The notes beneath the pieces were generated by a model, which was given only the letters and a program-made list of their open reading frames with translations, searched no databases and had not been told where the DNA came from. DNA of 45,769 nt from a virus: positions 1-45,769 of the IMG/VR virus record IMGVR_UViG_3300008108_000246, one strand, 5' to 3'. Both the position numbers and the translations under genes were made by a program. Shown piece after piece: positions 36,080 to 43,625 of the stretch (positions are counted from its first letter, which is position 1; every line of letters begins with the position of its first letter).

Positions 36080-36504
36080 CCTACAGAAAGTATATCCGCA
36101 TAGTAGAAGCAGCCAACAAGGGCTGTCCCATTGCTACCTACGACATAGACGTCAACCTAAAGAATCGTCAGAAGGCCATTGATGCATATCACTACGGTCC
36201 TGCTAATCCTGAGGAGCCAGAATCATATTGGAAGGATGCTGCTGATCGTTGGGATATTACAGAGAAAACTGCTCGTACTATGAAGTGCGGTAACTGTGCG
36301 GCATTTGATGTCAGTGACAAAATGTGGGCATGTATAGAAGCGGGTATCAAAGGCGATGAAAAAGACGCAGATGCTATGGCTTCAATACACAAGGCTGATT
36401 TAGGTTATTGTAACTTCCTGCATTTTAAATGTGCAGGCACACGTAGTTGTACAGCCTGGGTCACAGGCGGCAGCATAGACAACAAAGACAGAACACACAA
36501 GTAA
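36076..36504 (+). CDS. Cysteine-rich virion-type protein, 142 aa
   Basis: MTYRKYIRIVEAANK is a variant of the tag. Seven cysteines (C-x-x-C in MKCGNCAAFD, then C, C, C and C in YCNFLHFKCAGTRSCTAWV) suggest metal or Fe-S binding, as in high-potential iron proteins. I have seen this pattern in T4-like cyanophage structural proteins. ATGA overlap with the preceding gene. Confidence 0.65.
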   Translation: MTYRKYIRIVEAANKGCPIATYDIDVNLKNRQKAIDAYHYGPANPEEPESYWKDAADRWDITEKTARTMKCGNCAAFDVSDKMWACIEAGIKGDEKDADAMASIHKADLGYCNFLHFKCAGTRSCTAWVTGGSIDNKDRTHK

Positions 36505-36521
36505 ATTCAAATTAATATCAA

Positions 36522-37142
36522 ATGTTTAAAAGACATGATTTGCATTTAGTATCAAACCCAACATGCTCTAGGGCAATTAAAGATCTTGTTGCTAGAGATT
36601 TTCAATTCTATGACAAAGACGGATTTGAACTTAACATAGCAGAACGCAAATTCTATTCTGCAATGGGACATCCTATCGAGCATGAAATTTTAAATCACTG
36701 CTGTTGGCAAGAGCCCTGGTTTGAATTAACAGATTCCGAATCTTCTTTGATTTTAGATCATTCAATGTTTCTCTGTAGATGTAACTACTCAGGTGAAGCG
36801 TTGGATCAATTGCTGGAATTAAAAACTACCGTTCCATTGGCCGCATATCTAGTTCAAACAAAGATTAAGTGGGGATTTGATTTTGCGTTAGATGCAAACA
36901 TCGATGGTAACCTCTTTGAAGTGCTACACATAGAATACGATGATCAAGACTACGAAACATTCAAAAATAGAATGCTTACCTTTGACTTTACTGTTCGCCA
37001 CACTGACTGGATTGATGCTGCTAGAAAAATATGGCAGCATAGACATGAGTGGGAACATCTAAAAGGATTTGATCAAAACAACTGGAAATCTAAATTTCTC
37101 ATAGGTTGGAACAAATCTGAGTACACAGAAAAAAGTGTATGA
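36522..37142 (+). CDS. Unknown protein, 206 aa
   Basis: A well-formed protein with no recognised family. Notable segments are HEILNHCCWQEPWFELTDSE, HSMFLCRCNYSGEALDQLLE and a Trp-rich C-terminus. A bidirectional terminator follows two bases after the stop. There is no clear late box before it. Confidence 0.65.
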   Translation: MFKRHDLHLVSNPTCSRAIKDLVARDFQFYDKDGFELNIAERKFYSAMGHPIEHEILNHCCWQEPWFELTDSESSLILDHSMFLCRCNYSGEALDQLLELKTTVPLAAYLVQTKIKWGFDFALDANIDGNLFEVLHIEYDDQDYETFKNRMLTFDFTVRHTDWIDAARKIWQHRHEWEHLKGFDQNNWKSKFLIGWNKSEYTEKSV

Positions 37143-37143
37143 T

Positions 37144-37171
37144 AAAAAAAGGCCCGGAAAGGGCCTTTTTT
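37144..37171. terminator. Bidirectional terminator
   Basis: GGCCC, GGAAA loop, GGGCC flanked by A-tract and T-tract. It ends rightward (36522-37142) and leftward (37226-38112) transcripts. Confidence 0.95.
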
Positions 37172-37225
37172 GTTAATATAACAAATTGCTCTATGAGCGT
37201 AATATAATTTACTGTAATGTAATAT

Positions 37226-37492
37226 TTATTTCTTTACGCTGCTATTGACAAATGAGTACATTTTCTCAGCAGTCTCAAGAACCTTTTCAAGTCCTGGATG
37301 CTCTGGCATGCCAACTGTGGTAACAATCTGTCCAGTCTTTTCATCGCGTTGTGCAGTCATTTCCCAACCTTGGAACTTAACGTGAAAATCATCACTGATA
37401 AGATCTTTGGCCATCTTTAAGATGTCTGTACGGATTTCATAGCCGTTCTTGTTAAATTTAACTTCTGGTAATTTTGGTGTAAAATCTGACAT
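37226..37492 (-). CDS. Conserved phage protein, 88 aa
   Basis: LPEVKFNKNGYEIRTDILKM, FQGWEMTAQRDEKTGQIVTT and EKVLETAEKMYSFVNSS match a small family common in marine T4-like phages next to structural genes. Function unknown to me. AAGGAG precedes the start. Confidence 0.75.
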   Translation of the reverse strand: MSDFTPKLPEVKFNKNGYEIRTDILKMAKDLISDDFHVKFQGWEMTAQRDEKTGQIVTTVGMPEHPGLEKVLETAEKMYSFVNSSVKK

Positions 37493-37526
37493 ATTATTCT
37501 CCTTATGTGTGTATGTCTATGAGCCT

Positions 37527-37748
37527 TTAGGCGGCTCCGTCCTTCTTTGGAAACAGTACTTTAGATACTGATTCTACAGAATACTTGGTCATGTCAATGG
37601 TGTTGTTAACAGCCATTTTAGCGAATTGAGTTTGTGCATCAATATAGGCGTGTGCAGCCTTATTCAATGCTGGGTCTTTGAATACTTGATCAGTTACTAG
37701 CTTTTTAGTGCTTTGAAAAGATTCAATAAAAAAGTGTGGTGTAAACAT
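37527..37748 (-). CDS. Phasin-like protein, 73 aa
   Basis: MFTPHFFIESFQSTKKLVTD, KAAHAYIDAQTQFAKMAVNN and TKYSVESVSKVLFPKKD are helical and resemble phasins, the proteins coating polyhydroxyalkanoate granules. It is shorter than most phasins (about 100-190 aa). A host carbon-store interaction is possible but only inference. The leftward gene is read from a promoter near 37790 and has CAGGAG upstream. Confidence 0.45.
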   Translation of the reverse strand: MFTPHFFIESFQSTKKLVTDQVFKDPALNKAAHAYIDAQTQFAKMAVNNTIDMTKYSVESVSKVLFPKKDGAA

Positions 37749-37819
37749 ATTTGTCTCCTGTGTGTAAAGTATGTGTTATTATATATATCTTTTTTAGAAA
37801 TAGCAATAGAAAATAATGA

Positions 37820-37939
37820 TCATTTCACCATTAACGCTTTTGCTTCTTCATATCGTCCTATGCGAGCTAATGCGCATGCCGCTCTGGTTTGTCCAATTGA
37901 TAGGCAAATGTTGTACAATGTATTTAAAAAGTTTTTCAT
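37820..37939 (-). CDS. 39-aa protein with RYEEAKALM motif
   Basis: The frame opens MKNFLNTLYNICLSIG, then RAACALARIGRYEEAKALM near the end. The ending is like short phage proteins (ARxGRYEEAKxLM). It shares ATGA with the gene upstream, which supports it. Helical. Function unknown. Confidence 0.55.
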   Translation of the reverse strand: MKNFLNTLYNICLSIGQTRAACALARIGRYEEAKALMVK

Positions 37940-38112
37940 AGATAAGTTTCCTTGTGAGAATTAAATTGTCGGATATAGTTTTCCAACTGTGCGGCATCGG
38001 TAATGCCTTTGGTGTTTAGATAAGCGTCTAAACGGCTTTGGTAACTAGAACCTGGAAACATTTCGCTCAAACGTTCCATGATCCTAATCATTTGCTCTGA
38101 TATGAATTTCAT
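37936..38112 (-). CDS. Small unknown protein, 58 aa
   Basis: Opens MKFISEQMIRIMERLSEMFP and ends NYIRQFNSHKETYL. Helical, with a YQSRLDAYLNTKGITD middle. AGGATTATAAC precedes the start. It heads a two-gene leftward unit; a -10-like TATAAT variant overlaps the ribosome-site region. No family is recognised. Confidence 0.55.
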   Translation of the reverse strand: MKFISEQMIRIMERLSEMFPGSSYQSRLDAYLNTKGITDAAQLENYIRQFNSHKETYL

Positions 38113-38215
38113 GTTATAATCCTAGTGTAAGTGTGTGCAGATACTCATGGTTTCTACTAATATATTTAGCAAAATGTTATTGCCCTGCACAAAAAACATT
38201 TGATTCTTTAAAAAG

Positions 38216-38223
38216 GTTAAATA
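38216..38223 (+). promoter_or_regulatory. Late-type -10 box
   Basis: GTTAAATA, 22 bases before 38246, with AAAGGATTATAGG between. Confidence 0.45.
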
Positions 38224-38245
38224 TAACAAAGGATTATAGGTAAAA

Positions 38246-38503
38246 ATGCGTAAAAGTACCAGATCGATTCTGCAGGAATTAAGTGATTTAGGCATAAATC
38301 GTAACAAGGACTTGGTTATAGAAAGCCGAGGTACCAACCTTATCGAAAGTGCTGTCAATCTATTGACTATGATTCGCGAGAATTACGATTTAGAAACAGC
38401 AGCTGAATTAGAAAGGCGTTTCCTTAACGCTATACGAACAGGCGAGCCAGCTAAATTTAAGCGCGGCATCAAAAAAATACAGGAAAATAAAGACAATGGC
38501 TGA
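38246..38503 (+). CDS. Conserved phage protein, 85 aa
   Basis: MRKSTRSILQELSDLG, then NLIESAVNLLTMIRENYDLE and FLNAIRTGEPAKFKRGIKK, follows a pattern shared by marine T4-like phage proteins near structural genes. Helical, unknown function. Overlaps the nucleotidyltransferase-like gene by eight bases. Confidence 0.75.
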   Translation: MRKSTRSILQELSDLGINRNKDLVIESRGTNLIESAVNLLTMIRENYDLETAAELERRFLNAIRTGEPAKFKRGIKKIQENKDNG

Positions 38504-39275
38504 AAAAGGCAGTAGAGTCTTTGGTGATACTGTGCCCTTCCAAAAGAAGTACGCAGACGAGATAAAGGCTAAAATGGACAAGTACCTAGGTAAAATAGGT
38601 TTACAATCTGTTGGCGTTGGATCAACTGCTGATCCCGACAAAGATCCAGAAGAAACAGCCAGTGACCTAGATACCATGGTAGATCTTGATGACATCATCC
38701 AAGCACTTAATCCGCAGGTAGATCAGTCAGACAAGAAAGACAGCATTGAAAAAGCAGCTCGCCGAGCATTATCTAGTGCAATACAACAAATGGGTCTACA
38801 GACCAGCCAAGCAGGTGTAAACGTATTTGTACGTATGCCCTTTGGTCCTAATGCACATCAAGTTGATTTAGAGTGCATACGCAAAGTACCTAAAGTAAGT
38901 CGTTACCATCAGCACAAAATTCCCAAAGGCAGTCCCTACAAGGGAGTAAACAAACAGCTGATGATTGCTAGCCTAGCCAAACAAAAAGGCTATGTGTACA
39001 GTGCATGGGAAGGACTGTATGTTCGTACTCCTGAAAATAAAAAGGGAGACCTAGTAGCAGATGACTGGGATGAAATGGCCAAAGTGCTATTAGGTCCAAC
39101 TGCTGACGGCAATAATCTTTCCAGCGTAGAAGCAATAATGAAGAGCCTTCCAGCTGATCAAGCTGAAGCTCTGTTGGCCCATGTAAGACAAGATAAGAAC
39201 TGGGCGGAGAAACAAGCACAGCCCAAAGTTAATACTACTGAGTGGTTTAAAAACATGTTAGGCAGAATAGAATGA
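38496..39275 (+). CDS. Nucleotidyltransferase-fold protein, 259 aa
   Basis: VGVGSTADPDK (Gly42-Ser43), ASDLDTMVDL (Asp57, Asp59) and HQVDLECI (Asp123) form the G-S...D-x-D...D pattern of the pol-beta-like nucleotidyltransferase fold. Such enzymes transfer nucleotides to RNA, protein or drugs. The substrate is unknown. It is followed by the ligase-like protein, so the two may act on nucleic acids together. Confidence 0.75.
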   Translation: MAEKGSRVFGDTVPFQKKYADEIKAKMDKYLGKIGLQSVGVGSTADPDKDPEETASDLDTMVDLDDIIQALNPQVDQSDKKDSIEKAARRALSSAIQQMGLQTSQAGVNVFVRMPFGPNAHQVDLECIRKVPKVSRYHQHKIPKGSPYKGVNKQLMIASLAKQKGYVYSAWEGLYVRTPENKKGDLVADDWDEMAKVLLGPTADGNNLSSVEAIMKSLPADQAEALLAHVRQDKNWAEKQAQPKVNTTEWFKNMLGRIE

Positions 39276-40423
39276 GAGCCAGAGAATTTTTACGCGAAGC
39301 AGAAGCTGCCACAGTTAAGAAGCTAGGTCGTGCATTCAACCATTTAGAAGATCTAGTATTCTTCTATGGCAGTAAAGGTACACTAGAGTCATTACAACAT
39401 CTACGAGAAATTGCATCAGAAGAAGGCAGTAAGACTGTGCGTATGAAGTGGGACGGTAATCCGCAGATCTATTGGGGCCGTGCTGCAAAAAATGGACCAC
39501 TAGTACTGGCAGGACACAACGGTTGGAGTAGAGGTGCAGTCACAGATAACCCACGAGAGCTCTATGACTTCATAGCTAACAAGAGCGGCACTCCTAAAAC
39601 TCCAGAAGAGAAAAAACAACGAGATGCTTTCGCCAAACAGTTTGCCAGTCTATATCCATTGTTTGATCGTGCCACACCTAAAGACTTTGTTGGCTATGTT
39701 TATGCTGACGGGCTGTTCCTACAGCGTCCGCAGGTAGACCAACAAGGTGTTTATAATTTTTGTCCTAACCCAAAAAGCAAAACCTGTTATCATGTACGAG
39801 CAGACAGCCAACTAGGGCAACAAATTGGTCAGGCACAGGTTATGGTTGTGGGACATGCTTACTTCTCAGAGTTTGGCATGGACGACAGCGACCAGGAGCC
39901 CATGGACGACTTCAGCATGTTTAACACTACTCCTGCTCTAATAGTACAAGGACCTGTGTATAACAGTACGCCAGTTAATCTTGCCAGCGATAGCATAGCT
40001 GAAGTAGAAACGTTCCTTACCAAGAACGCTGGTCAAATAGACAGCTTCTTGCAAAACACTCCAGGGCTTGGCGATCTTAAAAATATATTGTATACCTATG
40101 TAAATCAAACTGCCAAAGTTAGGGCACTTGATCAATTAGGTCCGCAGCACTTTTTCAATTGGATGACCACAAGCAAGGTCAGTACCAACAAGCAGACTAA
40201 AATAAAAGAGCTGGCACAGCAACATCAGAATGCTCTTGACTCTATCTTTACATTGGTTAGAATGATCATGGATCTCAAAGACGATGTGATCAACCAAATA
40301 GAATCAGGTGAAAAGGGAGAGATCTGGGACACTGAAGGCGAAGGCCGTGTTCGTTATGCTGGGCAGGGCAAGCAGTTCGGTAATGTTAAGCTAGTGCCTA
40401 GAAAGCGTTGGACTCCTACATAA
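39272..40423 (+). CDS. Ligase-like protein (KxDG) with capsid-targeting-like N-terminus, 383 aa
   Basis: MRAREFLREAEAATVKK is the best match to the tag in the window. VRMKWDGNPQIYWGR has K59-W-D61-G62, the motif I K-x-D-G of covalent nucleotidyltransferases (DNA/RNA ligases, capping enzymes). A C-terminal KLVPRKRW fits motif V loosely. I recall similar phage proteins (DUF6267) without known activity. It could be a head-packaged ligase. Overlaps neighbours by ATGA and TAATG. Confidence 0.7.
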   Translation: MRAREFLREAEAATVKKLGRAFNHLEDLVFFYGSKGTLESLQHLREIASEEGSKTVRMKWDGNPQIYWGRAAKNGPLVLAGHNGWSRGAVTDNPRELYDFIANKSGTPKTPEEKKQRDAFAKQFASLYPLFDRATPKDFVGYVYADGLFLQRPQVDQQGVYNFCPNPKSKTCYHVRADSQLGQQIGQAQVMVVGHAYFSEFGMDDSDQEPMDDFSMFNTTPALIVQGPVYNSTPVNLASDSIAEVETFLTKNAGQIDSFLQNTPGLGDLKNILYTYVNQTAKVRALDQLGPQHFFNWMTTSKVSTNKQTKIKELAQQHQNALDSIFTLVRMIMDLKDDVINQIESGEKGEIWDTEGEGRVRYAGQGKQFGNVKLVPRKRWTPT

Positions 40424-41082
40424 TGTTTACAGATATAGAATTAGCCACAATGAACGGTGGCCATGCTCTTTATACTCCTGCTAAAGGTAAGATGAGCTTT
40501 ATCAAAGAACTCAAAGAAGCTAGACTGCTGTACAGTTTAGATGATCTCAAGAGCAGTTACTCCGACACATGTGAAAACTTATACCTAGCCCTGTTAGCTT
40601 TAGAGCTCACGGCACATTGTAAAGAAACACAGAGCTTTGCTAAAAAGTATGCCAGCGAAACTGTCAAGTGGGGCGTAGAGTACAGAGAGTTTAGATCCAG
40701 TGCCAACGACCTCTACAACTTCATTTATCTTGTACAGGCAGAACCTAGCAAAGTAGAAAAAATATTTAAAAGTGAAGATGCTAGAAAGCTGCGAGAAAAA
40801 ACGCAGTTACCTTTGATGCAGCTCAACGGATATCTTACCAGTCTTACTACGCCCAACAACAGAGATATCTATTTCCTCATGCGTGTTGAACAGGCATTAT
40901 CTATTAAGAATTCAAACTCTAAAGAAATACGCAGACTATTAAGCTATAAAAACCCCACAGACAGCGATGTAAAACAGCTGGCCTATAGGATCCTTAATGA
41001 GTTTAGAAACAGACTATCGCAGTTTGATCTACTACCCGACCTAGAGCGTCAATTAAGCAAGAATCTTACTTTTGATCGCTGA
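40423..41082 (+). CDS. Unknown helical protein, 219 aa
   Basis: Mostly helical (LYLALLALELTAHCKETQSF, RNRLSQFDLLPDLERQL). It overlaps the ligase-like gene by one base, so the two likely share a transcript. The ATG at 40423 is the natural start. No family is recognised. Confidence 0.65.
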   Translation: MFTDIELATMNGGHALYTPAKGKMSFIKELKEARLLYSLDDLKSSYSDTCENLYLALLALELTAHCKETQSFAKKYASETVKWGVEYREFRSSANDLYNFIYLVQAEPSKVEKIFKSEDARKLREKTQLPLMQLNGYLTSLTTPNNRDIYFLMRVEQALSIKNSNSKEIRRLLSYKNPTDSDVKQLAYRILNEFRNRLSQFDLLPDLERQLSKNLTFDR

Positions 41083-41116
41083 TTTTGTCTATTTGAGCCC
41101 AATTTTTTTCAGTTGG

Positions 41117-41124
41117 TATAAATA
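41117..41124 (+). promoter_or_regulatory. T4-type late promoter
   Basis: TATAAATA, exact late consensus, for the 41181 gene. The 5' leader of about 50 bases has a CCAC/GTGG hairpin and AGAGGAG. Confidence 0.8.
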
Positions 41125-41180
41125 ATATTACAAAGGCCACAGAGTCGTGGTCTAAAGCATAAATCAGAGGAGATTTTATT

Positions 41181-41537
41181 ATGCCAGATATTTCAAGCGT
41201 AGTAGTTGGTTCAACAACAGTTGGTGCTAACTATCTTAAAGCCGTACAAAGCCCAGGCGCTGCATTAGGTGGTTTAACAGCCAGCGACACAGTACCATTG
41301 TTAACATTCAGCACACCAAATTTACGTCTATTCAGAGTTTCTCTTGCAGGCGTAGATCTAACAGCTACTCCAGGCTGCTATATGGCTCCAGACTTCAACA
41401 CAAACGTTGGTCCAGCTACAAACAGCAACCCATTGAGCACTCCGCTATTCACAACAGTTGAGACAGCTATTAATGATGCAACTGGTGGTACAGCTACCGT
41501 TAGCTATGTAGCCTTAACAGGTGTAGCAGTAGCTTAA
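41181..41537 (+). CDS. Putative abundant virion protein, 118 aa
   Basis: A Ser/Thr/Ala/Val-rich, strand-forming protein with little charge, MPDISSVVVGSTTVG and TATVSYVALTGVAVA. A perfect late promoter, a strong ribosome site, a structured leader and a strong terminator make a monocistronic, highly expressed late gene. A head decoration or tail-sheath-like protein is likely. Family not recognised. Confidence 0.65.
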   Translation: MPDISSVVVGSTTVGANYLKAVQSPGAALGGLTASDTVPLLTFSTPNLRLFRVSLAGVDLTATPGCYMAPDFNTNVGPATNSNPLSTPLFTTVETAINDATGGTATVSYVALTGVAVA

Positions 41538-41563
41538 TTCTTTATCAAACGGGATGGGAAGGG

Positions 41564-41589
41564 GCCCTAGTTTTTACTAGGGCTTTTTT
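41564..41589 (+). terminator. Rho-independent terminator
   Basis: GCCCTAG, 6-base loop, CTAGGGC, then TTTTTT. Confidence 0.95.
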
Positions 41590-41595
41590 ACGACT

Positions 41596-41603
41596 ATTAA
41601 ATA
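41596..41603 (+). promoter_or_regulatory. Late-type -10 box four bases before ATG
   Basis: ATTAAATA, then CAGC, then ATG of the oxygenase gene. Confidence 0.5.
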
Positions 41604-41607
41604 CAGC

Positions 41608-42105
41608 ATGAAAGACGAAACTTTAAAATTACTTAATATTCATAAGAAACATGTTACTATTACATCTGAGTTAATAGAACGTGTTTTAAAACTTAAAGAC
41701 TATCATCCTAGTAGACAAATGACCAACAGAGGAGGATGGCGATCTGATAAGTTTATCGATGAAGAACTATGGATTAAAGAATTGCGAGAATACATAGAAG
41801 AACTGTGCGAATCTGCTACTCGTAGATTTTGGATTAATATTAACGGCAAAGGACACTGGAACGAATGGCATACGCACGAATACGCAAGATACGGTATTGT
41901 ATTTTACCTACAAGTTCCCCAAGACTCTGGAGACATAGTTTTTAGAAAAGATGACATAGAATACCCGCTAACTCCTTATCCAGGTTTGTTGTTAATGATT
42001 CCTGGAAGATTAGAGCATAAAGTATTACCTAATAATAGCGAAGAAAATCGTATAAGCATTGCTGCAAACCTAGAAAAATTAGTAGACCCTTTGAGCCCAT
42101 ATTAA
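41608..42105 (+). CDS. 2OG-Fe(II) oxygenase, 165 aa
   Basis: WNEWHTH supplies His88 and His90, RLEHKV gives His137 and NRISIAAN gives Arg148. This is the iron-and-2-oxoglutarate binding pattern of the small phage dioxygenases, with H-x-H in place of H-x-D as in one subfamily. These enzymes hydroxylate or demethylate proteins or nucleic acids. The substrate is unknown. No ribosome site precedes the ATG. Confidence 0.85.
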   Translation: MKDETLKLLNIHKKHVTITSELIERVLKLKDYHPSRQMTNRGGWRSDKFIDEELWIKELREYIEELCESATRRFWININGKGHWNEWHTHEYARYGIVFYLQVPQDSGDIVFRKDDIEYPLTPYPGLLLMIPGRLEHKVLPNNSEENRISIAANLEKLVDPLSPY

Positions 42106-42108
42106 ATA
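42101..42108 (+). promoter_or_regulatory. Late-type -10 box four bases before ATG
   Basis: ATTAAATA, then ATCC, then ATG of 42113. The box contains the stop codon of the oxygenase gene. Confidence 0.5.
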
Positions 42109-42112
42109 ATCC

Positions 42113-42514
42113 ATGCAATATAAACTATATACACTAGTTGACATAACTAACACCGGACAATATAGATTTGAAGACGGCAAAGAAGATCTTTGGAAAAAAG
42201 AACAGAACTTCAATACTCTACTGTTTACACTAGGGCTACGGTCAAACATAACATATACAACAAAACCGCAGAGACTAGAAGTAGGCGGCCGCCTCATAGG
42301 CTTTGACACTGATGAGATCATACGAGTTTGGCGGTTTGACTGGTCTACAGAGGGTGATTATTATACCGTAGATGATGATAATATTGGTTACCTAAAACAG
42401 GACTTCCATCTGGTGCCCTATATTGAAGGGTTAGATGAAGCAATGGAGCAGAGGCACCGTGTGTTCTGTACCCAGGATCCAGGCAAGAATATTGTTTTCT
42501 TTTTGAAACAATAA
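42113..42514 (+). CDS. Conserved phage protein, 133 aa
   Basis: YKLYTLVDITNTGQYRFEDG, then FNTLLFTLGLRSNITYTTKP, WRFDWSTEGDYYTVDDDN and PGKNIVFFLKQ follow a small family of T4-like phage proteins of unknown function. Strand-rich. No catalytic motif. Confidence 0.75.
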   Translation: MQYKLYTLVDITNTGQYRFEDGKEDLWKKEQNFNTLLFTLGLRSNITYTTKPQRLEVGGRLIGFDTDEIIRVWRFDWSTEGDYYTVDDDNIGYLKQDFHLVPYIEGLDEAMEQRHRVFCTQDPGKNIVFFLKQ

Positions 42515-42517
42515 ATA
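42510..42517 (+). promoter_or_regulatory. Late-type -10 box
   Basis: AATAAATA, overlapping the 42113 stop codon, about 77 bases before 42594. Confidence 0.4.
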
Positions 42518-42593
42518 AAGAGTAGGCTCATATATAGGCGATAGTTAAAGGCACATGTCCGGAAGGAACTTGACCAACAGGAGACCCGCCTAT

Positions 42594-42899
42594 ATGGCAA
42601 CCACAGCAGAACGTTTGGGCATTGTAGAAACCAAAGTCCATAATTTAGATGAAAAAATTGATCATCTAAAATCAGATGTTAGAGATGTACACGACTGTTT
42701 AGATCGTACTGGTGACGAGCTTAAACAACAGTTGCAGACCATGCACGACGATTCCTGCAGACAGCACAATGAGCTGGCTGGGAAGATCAGTGAGTTAGAA
42801 AAATTTAGATTAAAATGGACATATATGATTGCAGGTGCTATTGCTGTGCTGGGAATTATGTCAGGCCACTTTGAGAAAATAGAAACTTTTTTTAAGTAA
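42594..42899 (+). CDS. Coiled-coil protein with C-terminal membrane helix, 101 aa
   Basis: The first 70 residues are a charged coiled coil (VETKVHNLDEKIDHLKSDVR). Residues about 78-92 form one hydrophobic segment (YMIAGAIAVLGIMSG). The topology resembles small phage lysis-associated or XhlA-like proteins. The ATG at 42594 was chosen for CAGGAG upstream; 42555 is possible. Confidence 0.65.
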   Translation: MATTAERLGIVETKVHNLDEKIDHLKSDVRDVHDCLDRTGDELKQQLQTMHDDSCRQHNELAGKISELEKFRLKWTYMIAGAIAVLGIMSGHFEKIETFFK

Positions 42900-42905
42900 T
42901 GTACA

Positions 42906-43625
42906 ATGTATCTACGAGAATTTACCCAAGAAGGAATTGTTGATGCCGCAGTCCAATTTCATAGAGAGCTAAACCCTAAACTATGGAATGGTAAAGTACT
43001 CAAACCAATAGTAAGATACAAACTTTTAGAAATTGCTAGACATTTTATTGAATTCATAGACATACCTAATCTACGTTTGAAAGACGTTACTATATCAGGT
43101 AGTAACGCAGCCTACAGTTATACATCACAGAGCGATATAGATCTACACCTAGTAGTTGATGTTCCTGAACAACAGGAAAAACTACTAAAACCTCTATACG
43201 ATGCTAAAAAGAATCAATACAACTACAATCACGATATTAAAATCAAAGATATAGATGTAGAGTTATATGTACAGCCCAGTGTAGACAAACATCACAGTCT
43301 GGGCATTTTCAGTGTACTAGATAACAAATGGATATCAGAGCCTACCATGGGCTCAGTAAAGATCAACGACAGCGATGTGCAGTTAAAAGTTGACAATTAT
43401 TTAAATAAAATAATGCAGGCACTGACCAGTGATGAACTGGCCACTGCAAAAGATATACAGCAAGAAATAAGCAAGATAAGACAAGCTGGTCTAGAGCAAG
43501 GTGGAGAATTTAGCATTGAGAACGTAGCCTATAAGGTTTTACGTGCTAAAGGATTCATCGAGCAACTGCGCCAGCATATATACAAGTTACAAGACAAAGA
43601 GCTGAGTCTCGGAGAACAAAAATGA
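42906..43625 (+). CDS. Nucleotidyltransferase-fold protein with capsid-targeting-like N-terminus, 239 aa
   Basis: MYLREFTQEG matches the tag. TISGSNAAYSYTSQSDIDLHL (Gly65, Ser66, Asp77, Asp79) and KDIDVELYV (Asp115 or Asp117) give the nucleotidyltransferase fold. It is the second such gene after 38496. Substrate unknown. A short overlap with the next gene. Confidence 0.8.
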   Translation: MYLREFTQEGIVDAAVQFHRELNPKLWNGKVLKPIVRYKLLEIARHFIEFIDIPNLRLKDVTISGSNAAYSYTSQSDIDLHLVVDVPEQQEKLLKPLYDAKKNQYNYNHDIKIKDIDVELYVQPSVDKHHSLGIFSVLDNKWISEPTMGSVKINDSDVQLKVDNYLNKIMQALTSDELATAKDIQQEISKIRQAGLEQGGEFSIENVAYKVLRAKGFIEQLRQHIYKLQDKELSLGEQK

